Of a stretch of 64,000 nucleotides of DNA, positions 27,301 through 36,309 are shown piece after piece. The position numbers and the translations under genes are program-made. Under the pieces are notes generated by a model that saw only the letters and a list, made by a program, of their open reading frames with translations, made no database searches and was not told the DNA's origin. The number at the start of each line of letters is the position of its first letter. The first letter of the stretch is position 1. Origin of the DNA: Syngnathus acus (lineage: Eukaryota > Chordata > Actinopteri > Syngnathiformes > Syngnathidae); the NCBI RefSeq assembly GCF_901709675.1, contig NC_051104.1:4819501-4883500 (forward strand), given 5' to 3'.

Positions 27301-30003
27301 CTGTGCATAGAGCAGCGTATGCCCATGCATGGAATTGAGGTGACACTGCGGAACAAACCATCATCAAACGTCTGCCGCAAACGTTTTGAAGCAGAGCTCA
27401 CTCGACGTTTTCACAGACTTTGGCATCAGAGATTTTTTTTTGGTGTCGTCTTGATTAAATATACATAGGGAGCATTTATTATGTATTACGCTGTTCTCAA
27501 AGTGTACAAAAGTAATGTGCATCGGTGACAGTATTTTGTATTGTGGCACTCGCTGAGCTACCTGCTGTGAAGGCCAACACATCTGATCATTCATAAATAT
27601 TGAGATGATGTCATCATACCATCTCTTTTGTAGGTTAGGAATGTGTTGAGATACTAAAACACCTCTATGTACTTTTCCTACTCTGTTTGATGCCCGTTAG
27701 AATTTGCATCTTCCCGCGTTCACTTTCCAAAAATGAAGATTAAACCATAGAAGGCAGTTTTGCACTATTGTTTTTTTTCTTAGTGCGAAGAGAAGACGGC
27801 TTTTCGTTTCATTGTGTCTGACATGTCGCTGCTTTGGGCTGAGCTTTATTGAGAGCATGTTTAGTTTCATTTCCTTCCTCTATTCTGTTTCCTGATTTTT
27901 TTTTTTTTTTTTTTTTGCTGCTCTGTGTGGGAGATGTGTTCAGCTGTTGTAATACTTGCGACAAGCTTGTGTTGTTGGACAACAAGGTAACAGCAACTTC
28001 CCAAGCGTAGGAATTGGGCCGAATTGGAACTCATTCTAGTCAAAAGAAAATGCTGCAGTTAAAATAAGCAATGGCAAAATCAACCTCTTGAGCCTCGGAT
28101 GCTTAAATTACGCAACCAAGTTGGGACAACAACCCATTCAGGGTTCTTTTTGGATATATGAGTCCAAAGGGGGGAGGGACCCAGACAGTTTCTTTGTTGG
28201 CCAGTCCCATCACTGCTTTTGTCTTTCCATCTTGAGGGTCCCATGGGTTTAAGACCACAGTGGCGTCACATGGGTTGTTATTGGCCAATGAGAAAAAAGG
28301 TGCCAGGGGGCCCTCATGAATAATGCACAAAAAAAAGGGGAATGAAACTCCACCCACCATTATGTAAATGTTGCTATGAGAGGAGCTGACACTGATTTTC
28401 AACTAAATAGTGGTGACCAAAGTCTATTCTATCTTAATATTTAAAATTTGAAGGATGTTACATGAAATAGCAAAAGATGACATCATGTGTTCATTAACTT
28501 GCACTATATGTCATTTGCAACTATGTTAGCACACAAATTTCGCTCTACATGCATAAACACGGCCATGCATAAAAGAAACTGACTATAAATAGCCCAATTG
28601 GAGTCAAGTCATGCACTGTGCATGAACAGGACGGTACAGTTCTTTTACAGCATTATGTCATGACTCACACTAATAATGTCTCGGTACTATTAGCTGCAAG
28701 CAAATGCAAATTCTCTTTCAAGCTCAATTAAGTTTTGCCTAGGTAGATCTGCACTAGTTGATGTCATTATAATTGCAAATGTTGATTTAAATTGTCCACT
28801 TGACCTGCTGGAGCTGACAAGCGGTTTGATTGTGAGAGACCTAACTACGTATTATATTGACCCGGCCACTGTGGTCATTGTGTTTGGAGAGCTTTTCCAG
28901 GAAACAGGCCTAATACGACTCTCCATCCACGTGGCACGACATCAATACAAATGATATTTTCGATTTCAACCGGTTCTTAGTGTGTGTGACTAAAGTTGCT
29001 CGGCAGGCTTAGTCGTTTCGCAGGCGCTGTGTGTGGTCACGGAATACAACACTCAATATTAATCTGGCTCCCTCTCTGGCTATTGAGGCAGATGCTATCT
29101 GACAAATAGGAAACATGTGGCCATAACTCTATCTAGCATAGACAACGCATAGACATCTCTCAGGTTTTGTTTTCCAGTATGACTAGACTATTGGCAGCAA
29201 ACTTGATGATTGTTACTTTGAGTCTTGTAGAGAGAAAAAATAATCAAAATCACATTTTGCCATAATCCACTGTTTTCATCAACCATAAACTGAGGAACAT
29301 TTTAATGTGATTGTTCAAAGATGACCAAAGAGAAATATAAAATAACCAAATAAAATTGTTAACAGACTTTTGGGATTGTTACAATAAATGGGTTTGACGT
29401 AACTCTAGCATCAAATTGGGCTTACTTAATTAGTATCACATTTAAAGTTTGTTTCCACCCTGACAACAATGTGTGTCTCATAAAACGTTGACCAATACGA
29501 TTGGGATGATCCGTTATATCGTGAAATAGCGGAGGCGGTATTATAATGAGTAATATGCAGCCACATTGGAGCCAAAGTTAATAATTTCTTGAAGCAATAA
29601 TCCAGATCGTTTGTTATATAACGCCGAATTCTCAAACTACTCTGTTATACACATGTGCGTTGCAGAATATGTTGTTTTACCTCTATTAGTTTGCTAACAA
29701 ATTAAGCGACCCTTAAAGTCGCGTCAATGTTAAGGAAGTCTGGCGTTGGCGCCGCGCTGCAGTTTGACAGCATAGCAATATGTTTCATTCTCATCTTACC
29801 TGTGACATTTGAGGTCGCAGGTTGATCTCCTTTAGGTTGATCGAGTGTGGCCTGAGATTGTTGAGAAGATGGCAAAGAAGGACTCCATCCCGGAGCGTTT
29901 GGGCCAAGTCGAATACCTGCGCAGTCTCCCACGTAACCCGATGGTTCGCTGGAAGCACCTTGCAGTTAATCAGCCACAGCGCACACTGTCTCCAATACTC
30001 CAT
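2696..30003 (-). CDS. vav3: vav3, Rho/Rac guanine nucleotide exchange factor VAV3 (27 coding exons, 836 aa)
   Basis: VAV3 exchanges GDP for GTP on Rho-family GTPases downstream of tyrosine-kinase receptors. The spliced product reads: CH domain (about 1-120), acidic tyrosine segment (127-185), DH (about 190-370), PH (about 395-505), C1 zinc finger (about 515-568), SH3-1 (about 583-648), SH2 (about 660-755) and SH3-2 (about 772-830). The three regulatory tyrosines fall at 141, 160 and 173, the same numbers as in human VAV3. The SH2 arginine pocket reads YLVRHR. All exon phases agree and the coding total is 2511 bases, 837 codons with stop; human VAV3 has 847 residues and also 27 exons. VAV3 is preferred over VAV1/2 because of the C-terminal SH3 wording ([19 protein letters not shown]). 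The start is ATG at 30003, giving MEYWRQ; an ATG immediately upstream (30006) is also in frame. Whether this is the vav3a or vav3b duplicate is not resolved. Exon coordinates are in the domain entries. Confidence 0.96.
2962..5793 (-). other. vav3: vav3 intron 25 (2.8 kb) with simple repeats
   Basis: This intron separates the SH2-encoding exon 25 from SH3-encoding exon 26. It holds an AGAC tetranucleotide tract (about 3045-3080) and a GA-rich tract (about 3262-3304). These low-complexity tracts generate long spurious open frames on the minus strand. Nothing else coding is visible. Confidence 0.7.
3045..3304. repeat. Two simple repeats: (GACA)n and (GA)n tracts
   Basis: A GACA/GGCA tetranucleotide tract occupies about 3045-3080 and an interrupted GA dinucleotide tract about 3262-3304. 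Both lie inside a vav3 intron. They are ordinary microsatellites. Confidence 0.85.
5794..6955 (-). other. vav3: vav3 coding exons 23-25: SH2 domain
   Basis: Exons are 6839-6955, 6244-6331 and 5794-5923. Together they encode the SH2 fold: [15 protein letters not shown], the phosphotyrosine-binding YLVRHR strand, [10 protein letters not shown], and the C-terminal [12 protein letters not shown] helix. The exon 23 acceptor must be the one at 6956-6957. Using the nearer AG at 6948-6949 would break the frame with exon 22. Confidence 0.93.
5980..6042. repeat. 63-base element with 15-base imperfect terminal inverted repeats
   Basis: The ends CTCATTCACTGCCAA and ATGGCACTGAATGAG are inverted copies of each other with two mismatches. 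They enclose about 30 bases including GACGTC. It lies in a vav3 intron. Its size and symmetry suggest a remnant of a dispersed repeat or a foldback element. I cannot assign a family. Confidence 0.4.
7105..8579 (-). other. vav3: vav3 coding exons 20-22: first SH3 domain and linker to SH2
   Basis: Exons are 8449-8579 ([12 protein letters not shown] through SSWWQ), 7463-7528 ([17 protein letters not shown] then PCPC) and 7105-7139 ([12 protein letters not shown]). They match the N-terminal VAV3 SH3 domain and the proline-containing linker before SH2. The donor after exon 20 is GTCGGA, a weak but GT-containing site. The phases are correct (2, 0, 0). Confidence 0.9.
9304..9366. repeat. (GA)n microsatellite
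   Basis: An essentially pure GA/AG dinucleotide tract of about 63 bases lies in the vav3 intron between exons 19 and 20. Confidence 0.95.
9591..10221 (-). other. vav3: vav3 coding exons 18-19: two micro-exons in the C1-SH3 linker
   Basis: Exon 18 (10199-10221, 23 bases) and exon 19 (9591-9609, 19 bases) have AG/GT borders. They encode the short linker [15 protein letters not shown] between the C1 domain and the first SH3. Phase matches on both sides: exon 17 leaves one base and exon 20 starts with two. The linker is shorter than in human VAV3, which explains most of the 11-residue length difference. Because the exons are so small, another linker exon could have been missed. Confidence 0.72.
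11671..11943 (-). other. vav3: vav3 coding exons 16-17: C1 (zinc finger) domain
   Basis: Exons are 11842-11943 and 11671-11762. The product carries the C1 pattern of His and Cys zinc ligands: [17 protein letters not shown], then [15 protein letters not shown] and a final CC pair. In VAV proteins this domain is non-diacylglycerol-binding and packs against DH-PH. Confidence 0.9.
12014..13833 (-). other. vav3: vav3 coding exons 13-15: PH domain
   Basis: Exons are 13748-13833, 13305-13437 and 12014-12123. They encode the PH fold from [17 protein letters not shown], through [19 protein letters not shown], to the C-terminal helix [11 protein letters not shown] with its conserved tryptophan. Phases are 0, 1 and 0 at entry, and all junctions are GT-AG. 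Confidence 0.92.
13904..16556 (-). other. vav3: vav3 coding exons 6-12: DH (Dbl homology) catalytic domain
   Basis: Exons are 16455-16556, 15906-15974, 15717-15820, 15545-15644, 15287-15382, 14077-14145 and 13904-13990. The start [16 protein letters not shown] is conserved region 1 of the DH domain. [20 protein letters not shown] is conserved region 3, which contacts the GTPase. [22 protein letters not shown] and [12 protein letters not shown] finish the helical bundle. Confidence 0.94.
16738..17687 (-). other. vav3: vav3 coding exons 4-5: acidic autoinhibitory tyrosine segment
   Basis: Exons are 17622-17687 and 16738-16846. They encode [20 protein letters not shown] followed by the [10 protein letters not shown] and [10 protein letters not shown] motifs. 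Known VAV biology has these tyrosines holding the DH active site shut until phosphorylated. Here they number Y141, Y160 and Y173 in the assembled protein. Confidence 0.93.
17820..23481 (-). other. vav3: vav3 intron 2 (5.7 kb)
   Basis: No additional exon or recognised mobile element is supported. The content is AT-rich with short homopolymer runs, including a poly-T run near 19101 and a poly-G run near 20720. A small direct repeat of 14 bases (CAGAAATCATGCCAGAAATCATGC) lies at about 21473-21500. Confidence 0.6.
23599..29799 (-). other. vav3: vav3 intron 1 (6.2 kb)
   Basis: This is the largest intron and contains no coding exon I can support. It contains a candidate miniature transposon at about 23681-24130, a poly-T run at about 27898-27916, and a short CA/TG-rich patch near 26466-26490. 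First introns of this type often carry enhancers, but I see no diagnostic site. Confidence 0.6.
23681..24132. mobile_element. Candidate non-autonomous DNA transposon in vav3 intron 1
   Basis: The left end begins TAGTAGAGATGGACGAG and continues with overlapping GTATCGATACC / GGTATCGGTACC palindromes. The right end, read in reverse complement, begins TAGTGATGTGAC. This loosely matches the left end and resembles the TAGGGATGGGC-type termini common in fish miniature elements. No clear target duplication was found, so limits and family are uncertain. Confidence 0.3.
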
Positions 30004-30349
30004 CATTACTATTCTCACGACAAAAAAAGGACGAATTAAGCGTATTCGACAAGCTTTTGAAGTGCGCTTCCTTTTAGAGCGCGTCCATGTTCCAACCCGA
30101 TGAAAATGGAGCAGAGTCGCGCATAGATGGGCCGCAGTCGATGTGAGGTTGACAGCCTTGTGTGCTCGTATGACTGGATGGAGCGCACCCACTCGATCTC
30201 TCTCACTCGATTTCTCGTTCTCTCTTCCCTCCCCCTCATCCTCTTCCGCTTGACACTGCATTACATTGCAGAAGACAGAGAACACGCTCAGAATTTTGCT
30301 TGTTGTAATGTATTGTGCAGAAAATGAGCAGGGTGGAAAGTGTAAATAC

Positions 30350-30661
30350 AGTGATCCCTCGCTACTTGGCGTTTCGTTTATCGCGGCTTCACTACATCGC
30401 GGATTTTTTTTTTCCAAATTAAAAAAACAATTAAAAGTCAAAATAAAACTTTTAAATTGAGGAAACATGTGTCTAACCTTTAGGACAATGTAGTATTGCT
30501 CCAAATGTTCGTTTACATTCCGTTTTCGCATCTTAAATTAGCATCTTTCCGCTAACTCGTTAGCCTGCCCAGTACTTCTTGTTGGTGACCGTACTTCGCG
30601 GATTTCACTTATCGCGGGTGGTTTTGGGAACCAATTATCCGCGATAAACGAGGGATTACTG
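30350..30661. mobile_element. Pogo/Tigger-like miniature inverted-repeat element with TA target duplication
   Basis: The left end is CAGTGATCCCTCGCTAC and the right end, in reverse complement, is CAGTAATCCCTCGTTTATCG. That is 12 of 13 matching bases over the outer repeat. TA dinucleotides flank both ends (30348-30349 and 30662-30663), as expected for the Tc1/mariner/pogo superfamily. The 312-base interior is AT-rich with further CGCGGATT/TATCGCGG motifs and has no transposase. It lies about 350 bases upstream of the vav3 start codon. Confidence 0.75.
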
Positions 30662-32469
30662 TACTTTGTTACTGGTACTTGAGTATATTTCTCAGGTGGG
30701 TCACTCCAGAATTGTAGAAAATTTGACAAAATGTAACAGTATGATGCTATGAAGTTCTCCAACACTGCAAACAACAACGATTAATAATAATTTTTCATTT
30801 AGGCAGCCATTTATGCCAAAATCTAGTTGTAGATTGGGAATGGCTGCTTTCTATTACTTTCTTTCCGGATTAAATACACCATCTCACAAATTGTCACTGC
30901 CCCATATGCATTATATCTTTTGACAATGAAAGCCATTTAGAGCTCCTTCCCCATCCATCTACTACACCCTACCAGCGTCAATTAACAGTCAGACGACACC
31001 ATTGTTTCCAACACAGCGGTTCCTGTTTACGGCATTGTACCATGACAAAAAGGTCATTCAGAATTTGTCCACTACCAAGCTCATTAATGCTCGCTACTTA
31101 TTAACGCTGATTAAATTGATACATGTCGAGGCTGGGGAAGAACCCTTTCGGTAGATATTGATAACGATTGATGATGGATGTTAGTTATTAAATGTGAAAA
31201 TACAGAAATGTATAATTCTACTGTACTAGAAGTTTATGTTTGGCTAATCACATTGACTGAGCTGCTTGTTTCCAGTATTCCAGAAAAGAAATGGGAGCAA
31301 GAAAAAAAAAATACAATTGCATAAGTTCAAGAAACGGCAGGCAAAAAGTGCACAATGTGTGACAACGAATCCCCCGAATTGCATTTCTAAACAGCAGCTG
31401 AGCGCACGGCCTTGTGGAAACAATGCATGCGCAGATTAGCCGACAGATTATGTATGCTGTTGGAAAAAAACAGCCAAGAGCTAGAACTCTTCATCCCTGC
31501 TCTATTTCTCGCATGTAGCTCATGCATCTTTATACTCGTGCAAAAGTTTCAATAGAAATTAGCTGTTTTTTGAGTCTTTGTTAACTTTCAGTCATCTGCT
31601 GCTATCTTCCATCCGTTTCCATGGCCGGCATAGCACAGATGACAGAAGAGGTGATAGGCGGCTGGAAGCTGATGTGCGTCTTAGCACCGTTCTCCTGTTA
31701 CACTTTCCTCAAGCGCATTGGAAGCGGGAGGATTATCAACATTCATTGGATTAATTCAGGATGGGATCTGAAAGTTCCCCAAGTGCGCTTTAACCTTGGT
31801 CTTTGTTTAAATTAAGCTTAGTGAAGTCAAATTTTGTGAAAATGGACATCATGTAAAATTTCGGATGGATTATTTGCCAGTCTGACATTTTTCAGTGACC
31901 CTGATTTTATTTGTGTTCATTGTTGTTAACCTGAATTGATTGGGTGAGTCTATTCTGTTTGCTGAAAGGACCATCAGAGAAATAAATGGCCTGGGATTCC
32001 CCCAAGAGAGATCTGGGACAGGCCTTGCGGGTCTCATCCGAGTGGAATCACCAATGGGGATCAGCTGGGAAAGCATCAGGATGGAGGCAATGGAGTGGAA
32101 GGTGAACATGACGCATCAGAATGGCTTCTAGTCATCATCTGGAAAGTCTGAAAGCTACTTCAATATGCAGCATTTGTCACTATTGAGCTGGGGGGTTTAA
32201 AAATGGATGACATAAAAGCATCACTATGATATATTTGACTTAACTTAGCACATCCTCTAGTTTGTTATTGGAGCTTCGTTATCAGGCGGTGGTACACTCC
32301 GCCTACTTTTTAAGGGGCGGAATCGTGTCAAAAGACATCAAGTGAACACCAAAGTCACAAAGAGACCCAAAGGTAAAGGATTATTGCACTAACAACTGAT
32401 TGCATTAATATTGAGGCTCATGTTTTTTTAATTATTATTATTATTTTTATTATTATTATGGTTGTCATA

Positions 32470-32860
32470 TGGTGTATTGAGACCAGAAAAGTCCTTTAGT
32501 CCGCTTTTTTGGTCCAGACCAAAAGCGGATTTAATCTTTTTCGTTTGGTGCGCTTCCTATTTAGACTACATTTTGCAAGCAAAGTATATTATGTAAACAC
32601 ACCCACGCTTGTGACGATCTGTGCTCCCATTCGACACAGACCCGGAAACGGAGGAAAACATATGAGTCTTCCGTGCTGCATTCCTGCCCTGCATATTTGT
32701 GTTGTTGATTCGGATCTACGCAGTTTGTGTTCACACCTGAAGCGAACCGCCGTTTCTTTAATCCGCACCAGGATTCGTTTGCGTGTATTCACACCTGCAC
32801 AAAAGGTCCGGACCAGCGTTACACTCGAACCCAGTCAGGTCTGAATACACCCATAGTATT
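32470..32860. repeat. Candidate dispersed repeat with two near-perfect palindromes
   Basis: A palindrome CCGCTTTT..GGTC-CA-GACCAAAAGCGG sits at about 32501-32528. A second, smaller one (AAAGGTCCGGACC) lies near 32802-32814. The interval between them has phrases such as TTCACACCTG at two places. This composition resembles non-autonomous DNA elements of fish genomes, but I found no clean terminal repeats or target duplication. Confidence 0.3.
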
Positions 32861-32907
32861 GCAGTATTTAACTTGAGTTGCTGTTTTTTCAAATGTGTTG
32901 AAAGCAG

Positions 32908-35744
32908 ATGGCCATGAGTGTGCAAAGCAGAGCCCTTGGGGCCGTTATAGGGGCCGCTGTAGCAGATGCAGCAGGTGAGATAAAATGTCCTCAATATGTT
33001 GAGAAAAATTGTTTTGTAGACCTGTAACATAAATCAATTAGTTGTTTTTATCTCTAAATACATCATCGGAAACTTTAAATGTTTTTGTAATGCACTTTCA
33101 TGCAGAGTAAAATTTTATCCGCCTATTCGATTAATCGACGCAATAATCGATAGAATAACTCAGTATTTGTTGTACTACTATTTTGCTATCCAGCTCTGTA
33201 GAAGATGAATTTACCATATAGCCAATTACATTTTAATAATATTTTTTTTTATAAAATAAAAGTTGTGAAAATGGAAGTTAAGGGTATACATTAGTTATAA
33301 GGTACTCAATATTATCATTGCTTATTTTTTGTTCTTTTATGTAAGCCATAAAACCAGACAAGTTGGGTGCATCTACAGGCAACTGTTCGAGCTGATAAAA
33401 AAAAAAAAAAGGGAGAAGGGGGCCTCTCGATATCTAAAATGAGCAGCTAACAGCTTCCCGATAGTTTCCTTCAAAGTAGACTCAGATATGTTCTTGGTTT
33501 CTGTGTCAACTGCATGTGTGTGTTCTCCAATGCAGCCCAGCCCATGCACTGGATTTACAATCTAGACAGACTCCGAGAAGTTCTCGCTGACCTGGAACCC
33601 ACACCAGAGTTTCGTGCCGACTCTGCAAATCCTTTTTACCGCAGGAAGACGGGCGAGCAGACGTGCTATGGAGACCAAGCTTACGTCCTGTTGGAATCAT
33701 TGAGTCAGTGTGGAGGTACACAACTGAGTCAGGCGAGACAATGTGTCATATGTTGTAAAAACAGTTTTTTTTTTTAAAGATTATTTTCAAATGTGTCATC
33801 ACCGCTGGGAAAGAAGACGATTAGCAAATTCCCTGAGAAAAATAAAACTGTGACGAAATACTAAAATAAGATAAATTGATTATTTCCAGAAGGAGCCAGA
33901 TTGCAATGTTGAGCAATATGAATTTTTTTCGTGTCGGCAGGTATCAACGTGGAGGATTTGACTCAGCGTTTCTACAAATTCTTTGGCCCGGAGACAATGT
34001 ATGACCTGCCAGTCAATGACCCTTACCGCAAGCAAGGAGGTACACTAAATGTTCACTCATTACTAAGTTCAAAAAAGAATTTAAAAAATAATAATTTCAG
34101 GCCCCAAAGCTGTCCTTCCGATTGATGGTCCATGGAGGCATGCGAGCATCAAAGTTTTCTTAAAAAATGTGGATTCCGGCAAAGAAGAAACTGGTAAATA
34201 ATAACAATCATTACTAACTGCTAATTAGCATTGTGACATATTTTCTTTTTTTTTTTTTTTTTTTGAGGCTGTGACAAGGACTGCCAAATGGACGGCATTA
34301 CCAAGCTAGCCCCAGTGGTAGCTTTTTATGCCGGCCGACCTGAAATGCTGGACCAAGTGGAAAAAGTTACACGGGTGACCCAAAATAACGACCTATGTGT
34401 GGCTGTGACATTGGCTGCGGCTCGGTAAGGAGAGAGAAAAGAAAAGAAAATAAAAAAAACAATGACGACATTCCATTCTTAACATTTGGTTTCTCGTTGG
34501 AGGGAAAGTTGTAAACCTCAACCGGTTTGTCTGTTTTATGAATGTGGTCAGGTTTTTGGAACATTTTCTTCTGAATGGTCCAAGTTCCAAAGCTCTGGAA
34601 GCAGTTTTGGCTCAGTTGAATGATCCACAAAGACAAAATCCTCAAGAGCTTGATAATGCAATCATCGGTGAGACTATATTTGCATTCACAAGATAAATGA
34701 ATCCTTATTATTATTATTTATTGCTTTTTATGTCTTTACGGAAGCACATCTCAACGAGGTGAAGAAAAACCTGGCCAAGCCGACCCAGCAGCTCATACCC
34801 GCTCTCTTCACAAACACATGAGGTACATTTAATCTGATGACACAGCAAAATTCTCACACCCCTCTGGTTCTAGCCTTTCATCTCCCCACTAATGATCTCC
34901 TTTCAACTGCCTTTTTATTTTCCCCTTTCCTACTGTGTTAACCGTCTTAAGTTTTACAAGACTCAAAGGTGGAGACGATAAATACTCGTGAAAAATCTTG
35001 CCCCTGGGAGGTTAAATTATGATGTTCGACTAAATAGCAGTTTTTTGTGTTCAGCTTTGCCCGGTGCGTTCCAAGGAGCGCTACATGGAGTCCTGACATC
35101 CAGTCGATTGGATGAAGCCGTCAGGGACACCATGCGCTGCGGGGGATGCACCGCCAGCCGAGCTTCCTTCATCGGAGCCTGCTTCGGGGCACAGGTCTGG
35201 GAACGACCCACAGAATCCGAGTCATACAATATCCTGCAATTATTTTTTTTTCAAACTCCAAACTTGTCTTAAAATTCTCAAGGCTGCTCATTCTGGGGAT
35301 TTTTTTCTAAATTGCAATAAGTTGACCTCCCTGTTGCGGATAAGCACACACACACGTTACATCCATTGTCACGCTTTTAAAATGTGCAGTTTAAAATGGC
35401 AACGTGTCAAACGACTCCATTGAGGGAAGGCGGTGAGAAAAGCAAGAAAAATCATTCAAAAGGCATTTGTGTTTTGGATGCATCTGGTAAAATCCAATCA
35501 GAAAGCTGGACTGCATGAATTTCTAATCAAGTATGGAAACGTTTGGATTTAGGCTCGAGGCCGGCTTGATTTCACTTCTCCATTTTGGAAGGGTAAACGC
35601 TGATCTGGCTCGTGTTTCCAATGTGGGGGCGGGATGGTGATAGCTGCGTCAGCTACAATGACATCATAGCAGCATGATGCTGCGTAACCTGCCAAGAAAT
35701 TCTGCAAAGAACACGACACACAGTAAACAGGACAATGACCGAAG

Positions 35745-35777
<33 letters not shown>

Positions 35778-36040
35778 CTTCTGTCTCCTTACCACCTTCT
35801 AAAAAGAACACAAGTTTGAGTTGTGCTACTTTGGAGCTTACATAACATAAAAGTGCTATGTTGTGAAATGAGTTTGAGCCTGGAGAAACTTTTGTTCCCC
35901 CATATGTGTCACTCAATCTTATTTTAATGATGTCTTTGCAGACTGGCCTCCGAGGAATCCCCGAGTCCTGGAAGACAAGAACGCTCAGATATCCTCGACT
36001 GCTGGAGCTAGTTGAAAAGATGTTTCAAAAATCTGCTTAA
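32908..36040 (+). CDS. selenoj: Selenoprotein J (J1-crystallin / ADP-ribosylhydrolase-like), 9 coding exons, 342 aa with one Sec
   Basis: SelJ is a selenocysteine-containing relative of jellyfish J1 crystallin and ADP-ribosylglycohydrolases, described mainly from ray-finned fishes; its role is unsettled (structural or enzymatic). Coding exons: 32908-32974, 33536-33715, 33941-34039, 34101-34193, 34268-34424, 34552-34667, 34745-34822, 35055-35194, 35942-36040. The total is 1029 bases in a single frame, with TAA at 36038-36040. Recognisable segments are the N-terminal RALGAVIGAAVADAA, QPMHWIYNLDRL, RKTGEQTCYGDQAYVLLESL, GPWRHASI, and the C-terminal ALPGAFQGALHGVL. Codon 263 is TGA (34819-34821), one base before the end of exon 7. 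Reading continues with conserved family sequence through two further exons, and a SECIS lies just after the stop. The start ATG at 32908 follows AAAGCAG. A nearby in-frame ATG two codons later is also possible. Confidence 0.93.
34819..34821 (+). other. selenoj: In-frame TGA read as selenocysteine (Sec263) in SelJ
   Basis: TGA interrupts the frame between FTNT and ALPGAFQGALHG, inside conserved family sequence. The next base (34822) is the last base of exon 7, and the codon after TGA is completed by exon 8. Two exon junctions lie downstream, so reading TGA as a stop would make the mRNA a classical nonsense-mediated decay substrate. Confidence 0.92.
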
Positions 36041-36093
36041 ATTGAAGTTGCGGGCTTTTCAGTGCTTGTTACTTTCCTTCAGTTGCAGATGTG

Positions 36094-36173
36094 TTTTGAA
36101 ATGACAGTTCGTGACGGTCTCGATTCAAAAGTCTACGACTGAATGAGACTTGAATTTGTTTGTCGTGTCAAAA
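36094..36173 (+). promoter_or_regulatory. selenoj: SECIS element (type II) in SelJ 3' UTR
   Basis: Helix I pairs TTTTGA (36094-36099) with TCAAAA (36168-36173) and GACA (36103-36106) with TGTC (36161-36164). An internal loop follows, then the non-Watson-Crick quartet TGAC (36112-36115) opposite TGAA (36151-36154). Helix II pairs GGTCTC (36116-36121) with GAGACT (36145-36150) and ATTC (36123-36126) with GAAT (36141-36144), with one bulged G. Unpaired AAA (36127-36129) is followed by a mini-helix AGTC/GACT around TAC, the form II arrangement. The spacing from TGA to AA is 12 bases, as expected. It starts about 55 bases after the stop codon. Confidence 0.93.
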
Positions 36174-36272
36174 AAAAAACATCAGTTGCTGATAAAGGAT
36201 AGTGTTACTTGCATGTGCGTGATGTTTTAATTGAAGTTCCCATGATGGATAGTTGAGGTTTCTTAACGTCTG

Positions 36273-36309
<37 letters not shown>

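Larger units (their letters stand above)
17761..30003 (-). other. vav3: vav3 coding exons 1-3: calponin homology (CH) domain
   Basis: Exons are 29800-30003 (residues 1-68, MEYWRQ to RPQMSQ), 23482-23598 ([11 protein letters not shown] to FDVRDFGK) and 17761-17819 ([10 protein letters not shown] to the start of the acidic region). They form one CH domain. In a surrounding open frame of 246 codons (29791-30531) only the last 68 codons up to the GTAAGA donor are vav3 protein; the rest is upstream sequence and transposon. Confidence 0.93.
30007..32907. other. Intergenic region between divergent vav3 and SelJ genes
   Basis: About 2.9 kb separates the two start codons. It should hold both promoters and the 5' UTRs. 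It contains the pogo-like element at 30350-30661, an ATT-rich trinucleotide tract at about 32430-32459 and a palindrome-bearing candidate repeat at about 32470-32860. Open frames at 31621-31815 and 31940-32131 have no recognisable product. Confidence 0.6.

Noticed and set aside
29791-30531. A 246-codon minus-strand open frame as one protein
   Set aside because: Only the last 68 codons before the splice donor are the vav3 CH domain. The upstream part runs through non-coding DNA and the miniature transposon at 30350-30661.
31621-32131. Open frames between vav3 and SelJ on both strands
   Set aside because: They are short, have no recognisable domain and no supporting splice structure.
34819-34821. 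TGA as a nonsense mutation making SelJ a pseudogene
   Set aside because: The frame and splice sites stay intact after it, downstream sequence is conserved in character, and a complete SECIS follows the true stop.
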